From Arcanobacterium sp. (GTDB taxonomy: Bacteria > Actinomycetota > Actinomycetes > Actinomycetales > Actinomycetaceae), in the NCBI GenBank assembly GCA_022783665.1, contig JALFZJ010000033.1, forward strand, positions 29,131 through 93,130: a stretch of 64,000 bases of DNA. Reading direction: 5' to 3'. Numbering within the stretch: the stretch's first letter is position 1; every line of letters begins with the position of its first letter. The notes under the pieces are model-generated. The model saw nothing but the letters and a program-made list of their open reading frames with translations, had not been told where the DNA came from and searched no databases. The position numbers were made by a program, and so were the translations under genes. Of this stretch, positions 60,441 through 64,000 are shown piece after piece.

Positions 60441-60653
60441 TCAGTTCCTGCACCCTGGAAACGTTGGTAGGAGTTTGCAGATGGCAGGAGGAAAAACGAA
60501 TGTTGACGTTTGGCCTTCCAAACTAACTCTCTGAACTATAGGCTGCACTGGCGCGAACTTATGGGATACGGGATTTCCGTTAGTAGTGCTTGGAATGATG
60601 GCGGCAAGGATCGTCATTCCAATGATGGTTGTGACGTGGAACGTACGTTGCAT
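60441..60653 (-). CDS. 70-residue exported peptide upstream of the histidine kinase
   Basis: A small gene with a signal-peptide-like N-terminus (QRTF, hydrophobic core VTTIIGMTILAAII, possible cleavage near residue 26) and a mature part of about 44 residues. The C-terminal end is CKLLPTFPGCRN, with Cys59 and Cys68 bracketing an eight-residue segment. AGAGGA lies 6 bases before the ATG, a good ribosome-binding site. The histidine kinase starts 7 bp downstream. I know no family match. A role as signal or bioactive peptide for this two-component system is inferred from position and shape. Confidence 0.6.
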   Translation of the reverse strand: MQRTFHVTTIIGMTILAAIIPSTTNGNPVSHKFAPVQPIVQRVSLEGQTSTFVFPPAICKLLPTFPGCRN

Positions 60654-60973
60654 TTAGATTCCTCTCTGCACTATAGATATGCCAGTTTCTCTTCTTTTCT
60701 CTTCTCTCTCGCCATTATGCACATGAGCTGGTGCTTGTATACCAACGAATGGCGGTATTGACGGCGCACCATTCGGGGCTATCCTAAGGGCGTCCACTCC
60801 TGCGGAACTTGCACCGAGAGGTCGAACGCTGGTGTTCGCTCCAACTTGTTGCAGACGAGCCACAGAAACCTGTGCCCGTAGGTTCGCGAAGGGTGGATCG
60901 GGGCGGCAATCGCTCCGAACTCTTCGATAATACAGAATAATCCACAGATGTTCATATGATTTAGGAGGATGCA
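60654..60973. promoter_or_regulatory. Divergent control region of the peptide/kinase and I36/ABC genes
   Basis: A 320-bp region serving both directions. It contains a 25-base polypyrimidine tract (60686-60710), purine-rich on the strand of the peptide gene, TATAGT on the minus strand about 25 bp before the peptide ATG as a possible -10, and TAATAC/AATAAT near 60930 as possible -10 boxes for the rightward genes. A reading frame on the minus strand ends exactly at the peptide start but lacks a credible start or ribosome-binding site. Confidence 0.45.
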
Positions 60974-61387
60974 ATGAAACGTTATTCCACATTGGCCGTG
61001 GCAGTCGCTTGCATTGCCGGAGTAGTAGGTATGGGAGCTCCAGCTTATGCCGGCACGGGTGATTGTTCCCGAGGCTACGCATGTGTATGGGCAGATAACG
61101 ATTACAACGGCAAGTGGTGGGCACAATCGATATCTGGCAGCGTGAAATCCACCATCAACAATATGGCTTCGTCGGCAGCAGCAAACGGTGGTACTTGTGA
61201 TGCGACTCGATTCTATGACAATGGTGCTGCCAGCACCGGTAGCTACTTCGTCCTCAATAGTCGCACGTTAGCGGGGGTAAACTATCGCGATCCAAAGCTC
61301 TCTAATGGTGCTGGTACTGGGCCATACTCGGCGCAAAACTGGGATAACCGTGTGAGTCGCATTGTGTTCACAGGACCGGGCTGCTAG
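60974..61387 (+). CDS. Secreted I36-like (peptidase inhibitor family) protein
   Basis: A 137-residue exported protein. The signal peptide (1-26) ends in APAYA. The mature part, about 111 residues, begins GTGDCSRGYACVWADNDYNGKWW, the pattern of family I36 inhibitors (Streptomyces metalloproteinase inhibitor type, crystallin-like fold), and four Cys are spread as expected for two disulfides. TTAGGAGG precedes the ATG. Similar small proteins are often found beside ABC genes in actinobacteria and may act as inhibitors, toxins or envelope proteins. Divergent from the peptide-kinase genes. Confidence 0.75.
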   Translation: MKRYSTLAVAVACIAGVVGMGAPAYAGTGDCSRGYACVWADNDYNGKWWAQSISGSVKSTINNMASSAAANGGTCDATRFYDNGAASTGSYFVLNSRTLAGVNYRDPKLSNGAGTGPYSAQNWDNRVSRIVFTGPGC

Positions 61388-61466
61388 TTTTTCCACAAGG
61401 TCATCTTCCAATAGTCAAAATTAGAGCCTGGTGTTCCGCAAGTAATGCGATCGGAGAGGGGTTGGC

Positions 61467-62414
61467 ATGAGCGCTCGTTTTGGAATCAGTGTGATATGGG
61501 TTGTTTGCCTCGCGTTTGTTTCGGGGTGTTCTGAACCTGTAGATGACGCGTCTGCAGGCAGTGAGACTTCGGGTCTTAATCTCGAGGCTGAGATTGATCC
61601 TGAGACGAGTTCGGTTATCCTGCCCGGGGACCGTTTCAAAGAAACCGAGCACGAGACGTGGATCCTGCAGAGTGCTGCATCGGCGAAAATGGCGCAGTGT
61701 GCTCGGGAAAAGTACGGTATTCCGTGGGTAGCCGTATCCTCACCCGCCACCCCTCTTCCGTCGCAAACCATGTGGTATGAGCTCGGGCCGTGGACGCAGC
61801 AGATGGCGAACGAATTCGGCAATGCTAAACCAATGACGGAAGCTGAGCTGGTTGCTAACGGGTACATTGAAGAGCCTGCCGATTTTGCGGCTCGGCGAGA
61901 AGAAAAGCCACACCTTGCGAATGCTTCTTTGCCAGATGATGTCATCAACACTGTTACTGAAAACTGTAATGCGAGTATTACAGCTCCTGAGCTGCATTTC
62001 GGCGATTCAAAGCTGTATAGCGGCCCAGGTCAGCAGGAGCTGAACAACTCTTGGGAGCTCGTCAAGAACGACGAACGAGCCACCCAAGCTTTCGACGATC
62101 TACGGCAGTGTTACGAAAACCGAGGGCTCAAGGTCTCCAACAGTGGAGACGCCTACTTCCCATTCACCGTCGCGGGCGTTGATCCCTACACTATTAACGA
62201 ACAACAGATTCTATTAGCGAACGAAATCGTCGCCTGTAAAGACGAGACAGACTTCATCCAGCGCATCGTAAAGATTTGGGCTGAGAAGCAGGCTCCAATT
62301 ATCGAACAATACGCCGATGAACTCGTTGCTCAACGCAAGACTATCGATGATGGACTTGACGAGGCAGAAACCTTCATCGCCTCGCATCCGGATCTATTCC
62401 AAACGGTACGATGA
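61467..62414 (+). CDS. Lipoprotein of unknown function
   Basis: A 315-residue exported lipoprotein. The signal peptide ends at FVSGC (Cys21), followed by a Ser/Asp/Glu-rich linker and a mostly alpha-helical, charged mature part with paired Cys (MAQCAREKYG, ENCNASI, RQCYENRG, VACKDET). I do not recognise the family. GAGAGGGG precedes the ATG. The stop overlaps the next gene by 4 bp (ATGA), tying it to the adaptor and ABC genes; a role in the same export or sensing complex is inferred. Confidence 0.72.
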   Translation: MSARFGISVIWVVCLAFVSGCSEPVDDASAGSETSGLNLEAEIDPETSSVILPGDRFKETEHETWILQSAASAKMAQCAREKYGIPWVAVSSPATPLPSQTMWYELGPWTQQMANEFGNAKPMTEAELVANGYIEEPADFAARREEKPHLANASLPDDVINTVTENCNASITAPELHFGDSKLYSGPGQQELNNSWELVKNDERATQAFDDLRQCYENRGLKVSNSGDAYFPFTVAGVDPYTINEQQILLANEIVACKDETDFIQRIVKIWAEKQAPIIEQYADELVAQRKTIDDGLDEAETFIASHPDLFQTVR

Positions 62415-63607
62415 TGAAGCTCAGAGATATTTACCGTGGACGTCTCGGCTGGATTGTGGCGGTAGTGGCTGCATGCGTGGCAGGAATTGCTACTGGCTTC
62501 GTAGTTCGCCCATTAATTGTTTCCGATCATGAGGCGGCAATCGCCAACTCGCGCACATCACCAGTAGCGACCGCAGTGATCGAAAACAAGACCTTTACGC
62601 TGCCACGAGCAGAAATTAGTGGAAAAGCGTCTACGGGCACAGTTCGCGAGTTGTTCTACGGTGGATCCGATTCTCAAGGCGTCGTGACTGCAGTGCTCAC
62701 TTCTCCGGGTAGCACCATTAATTCAGGATCGGTAATTGCGCGCGTTTCTGGGCGGCCTGTATTCGTCATGCAGTTGCCGTTTGACCTGTATCGAGACATT
62801 ACCTCCGGAGATTCGGGAGATGACGTCCTTGCCCTTCAAAAAGAACTGCAACGTTTAGGCCTGTACAATGGCACCCTTGACGGCGTCTACGGATCACGTA
62901 CTGCCAGTGCGGTTATGACGTTGTACAAGAACAGTCAGTCAACACCTCCAGTAGCTGCGGAGGTTACCGCCGCCCATGAGGATGGTGATAGCGATGAAGC
63001 TAGTTCCGCTGCCTCGGAGTCTTCAGAGCCAACAGCATCTACCCCGTCACTTACTCCTGTGGTCGCCGCGGAGTTCTTAGCGATACCCGCAGCGCATGCC
63101 CTGGTAGAGTCTGTACTCGCCCAAGGTGAAAGACTCAACGATACGACGCCACTTGCGCAATTGAGATTCGGGGAGGCGTTGATTACCGCGCGTGTTCCCG
63201 TATCTGACATTGATGATTTTCCAGTAGACGGCCGTGTATCGATTCTCGCTAGCGATGGGACTGGCAATCCTTTGACCAGCGTCATTCGTTCAGTGAGTGA
63301 GTTTAAGATGACTGATAGTGAGGATCAGGACTCAACCCCAGGCTACGACATCACAATTCCGGTGCCCGACGGGGCAGATTTATCGGACCAGCTCGCCGTG
63401 CGAGTGATAGGAGGGGGAGACGAAGAGCAAGTATCGAGCCTCGCTGTTCCGGTCACAGCAATACGCGAGGGGGAGGGTGGTACTTACGTCATCGGCGCTC
63501 GCGATAATGAGACTCTAAGGATTACCGTCGCGCGAGTAATCGATGGGTATGCGCTCATTAGTGAGACAGACCTTGCTGGGACGCAAGTAGTGATTGCGGC
63601 GGGTTGA
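62411..63607 (+). CDS. Periplasmic/envelope adaptor with peptidoglycan-binding domain
   Basis: A 398-residue protein anchored by one N-terminal membrane span (about 12-34). A region like the membrane-fusion barrel follows (GSTINSGSVIARVSGRPVFV), then a PG_binding_1 domain near residues 135-175 (GDSGDDVLALQKELQRLGLY, DGVYGSRTASAV), an acidic/serine-rich linker (190-220) and a C-terminal barrel segment. This arrangement is known from actinobacterial and bifidobacterial adaptors that work with MacB-type ABC transporters. It starts ATGATG, overlapping the lipoprotein gene. Confidence 0.82.
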   Translation: MMKLRDIYRGRLGWIVAVVAACVAGIATGFVVRPLIVSDHEAAIANSRTSPVATAVIENKTFTLPRAEISGKASTGTVRELFYGGSDSQGVVTAVLTSPGSTINSGSVIARVSGRPVFVMQLPFDLYRDITSGDSGDDVLALQKELQRLGLYNGTLDGVYGSRTASAVMTLYKNSQSTPPVAAEVTAAHEDGDSDEASSAASESSEPTASTPSLTPVVAAEFLAIPAAHALVESVLAQGERLNDTTPLAQLRFGEALITARVPVSDIDDFPVDGRVSILASDGTGNPLTSVIRSVSEFKMTDSEDQDSTPGYDITIPVPDGADLSDQLAVRVIGGGDEEQVSSLAVPVTAIREGEGGTYVIGARDNETLRITVARVIDGYALISETDLAGTQVVIAAG

Positions 63608-63609
63608 TC

Positions 63610-64000
63610 ATGCTTGTCACATTGACTGACATTACAAAAACCTATGATGTTGAACCGCCATTGCCGGTTCTTGATGGCGTAAATCTCGCAGTTACTTATG
63701 GGGAACGTGTAGCGATAGTTGGCCGATCAGGTGCAGGAAAATCAACGTTGTTGAACATCCTTGGCTTACTGGATTCGCCTTCTTCTGGCACCTATCAATT
63801 CGAAGGTGAGCATACCCAGGCGTTACGGGAATCGGAGTTGAACATTCTTCGCGCACAAAGAATCGGATTCGTATTTCAAGATTTTCATGTGCTACCGCAT
63901 CGATCGATCGCGGAGAATCTCGAACTCAAACTCGCCATCAACCAGATAAGCATCCCTGAGCGCAAAGCTCTCATCCAGCAAGCGTTAGGCACTGTGGGGC
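63610..64000 (+). CDS. ABC transporter ATP-binding protein, 5' part
   Basis: The first 130 residues of a MacB/LolD-type ATPase, cut by the window end. It shows LTDITKTYD, Walker A GRSGAGKST, the LGLLDSPSSGTYQFEG loop and Q-loop FVFQDFHVLPHRSIAENL. The ATG is 2 bp after the adaptor stop. A MacB-like permease gene is expected next. Together with the lipoprotein and adaptor it should build a membrane/envelope transporter. Confidence 0.9.
   Translation, partial: MLVTLTDITKTYDVEPPLPVLDGVNLAVTYGERVAIVGRSGAGKSTLLNILGLLDSPSSGTYQFEGEHTQALRESELNILRAQRIGFVFQDFHVLPHRSIAENLELKLAINQISIPERKALIQQALGTVG

Noticed and set aside
60654..61124. A 156-codon minus-strand frame ending exactly where the exported peptide gene starts
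   Set aside because: Half of it is antisense to the I36-like gene, and no start codon with a ribosome-binding site was found in the intergenic half. Kept only as a note in the control-region entry.
1..64000. tRNA, rRNA, riboswitch and IS elements
   Set aside because: No cloverleaf-like sequence with a TTC loop, no rRNA-like stretch, no known riboswitch core and no transposase-like product was seen; short or degenerate cases could be missed by eye.

Overview
The window looks like a chromosomal segment of a moderate-GC actinobacterium, most likely Actinomycetaceae (Arcanobacterium, Trueperella or Actinomyces type). The gene order smc - ftsY - ffh - rpsP - KH protein - rimM - trmD - rplS - (lepB) - rnhB - DUF2469 - yraN - comM - dprA is the actinobacterial arrangement. 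GTG starts, possible leaderless promoters and lactococcin-972-like and I36-like secreted proteins also fit. The genus assignment is inference. I saw no rRNA, tRNA, CRISPR array, insertion sequence or prophage.

Layout. 1-5.2 kb: 3' end of ileS, folC, ndk, a short-chain dehydrogenase and a decayed alcohol dehydrogenase. 5.2-19.4 kb: a GNAT gene on the minus strand, then smc, a small membrane protein, ftsY, ffh, an amidohydrolase, a CDF metal transporter (minus) and the rpsP-khpA-rimM-trmD-rplS block. TrmD carries an extra C-terminal acetyltransferase domain. 19.5-38.9 kb: nucleoside and sugar-nucleotide metabolism. It holds uridine kinase; an operon of sugar nucleotidyltransferase, NahK-like kinase, NCS1 permease and a variant purine nucleoside phosphorylase; a BMP-type nucleoside ABC importer; cdd, deoA and deoC; and on the minus strand a second, canonical PNP with a phosphohexo/pentomutase. 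A three-gene lactococcin-972-like cassette sits between deoC and the mutase.

39-53 kb: an AlbA_2-type remnant, two zinc-independent MDR oxidoreductases, an MBL hydrolase with glyS, a zinc importer (znuA, znuC, znuB) with Zur-like sites, a Crp/Fnr regulator divergent from a metal chaperone and a P1B-type ATPase, and an MMPL transporter with a Met-rich insert. 53-58.5 kb: lepB, rnhB, DUF2469, yraN, comM and dprA (secretion, RNA/DNA hybrid removal and DNA uptake).

58.5-64 kb: the most interesting part. A 70-residue exported peptide gene, a histidine kinase and a response regulator run leftwards. A secreted I36-family-like protein, a lipoprotein, a periplasmic adaptor with a peptidoglycan-binding domain and an ABC ATPase (cut by the window end) run rightwards. 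The layout resembles a peptide-controlled secretion or immunity locus; the functional link is inferred from position only.

How it fits together. Imported nucleosides are deaminated (Cdd) and phosphorolysed (DeoA, PNP). The sugar phosphate is isomerised by the mutase and cleaved by DeoC. The metal genes form separate import (Znu) and export (CDF, P-type ATPase) arms. The two secreted-protein/ABC cassettes look like accessory antimicrobial or self-protection modules.
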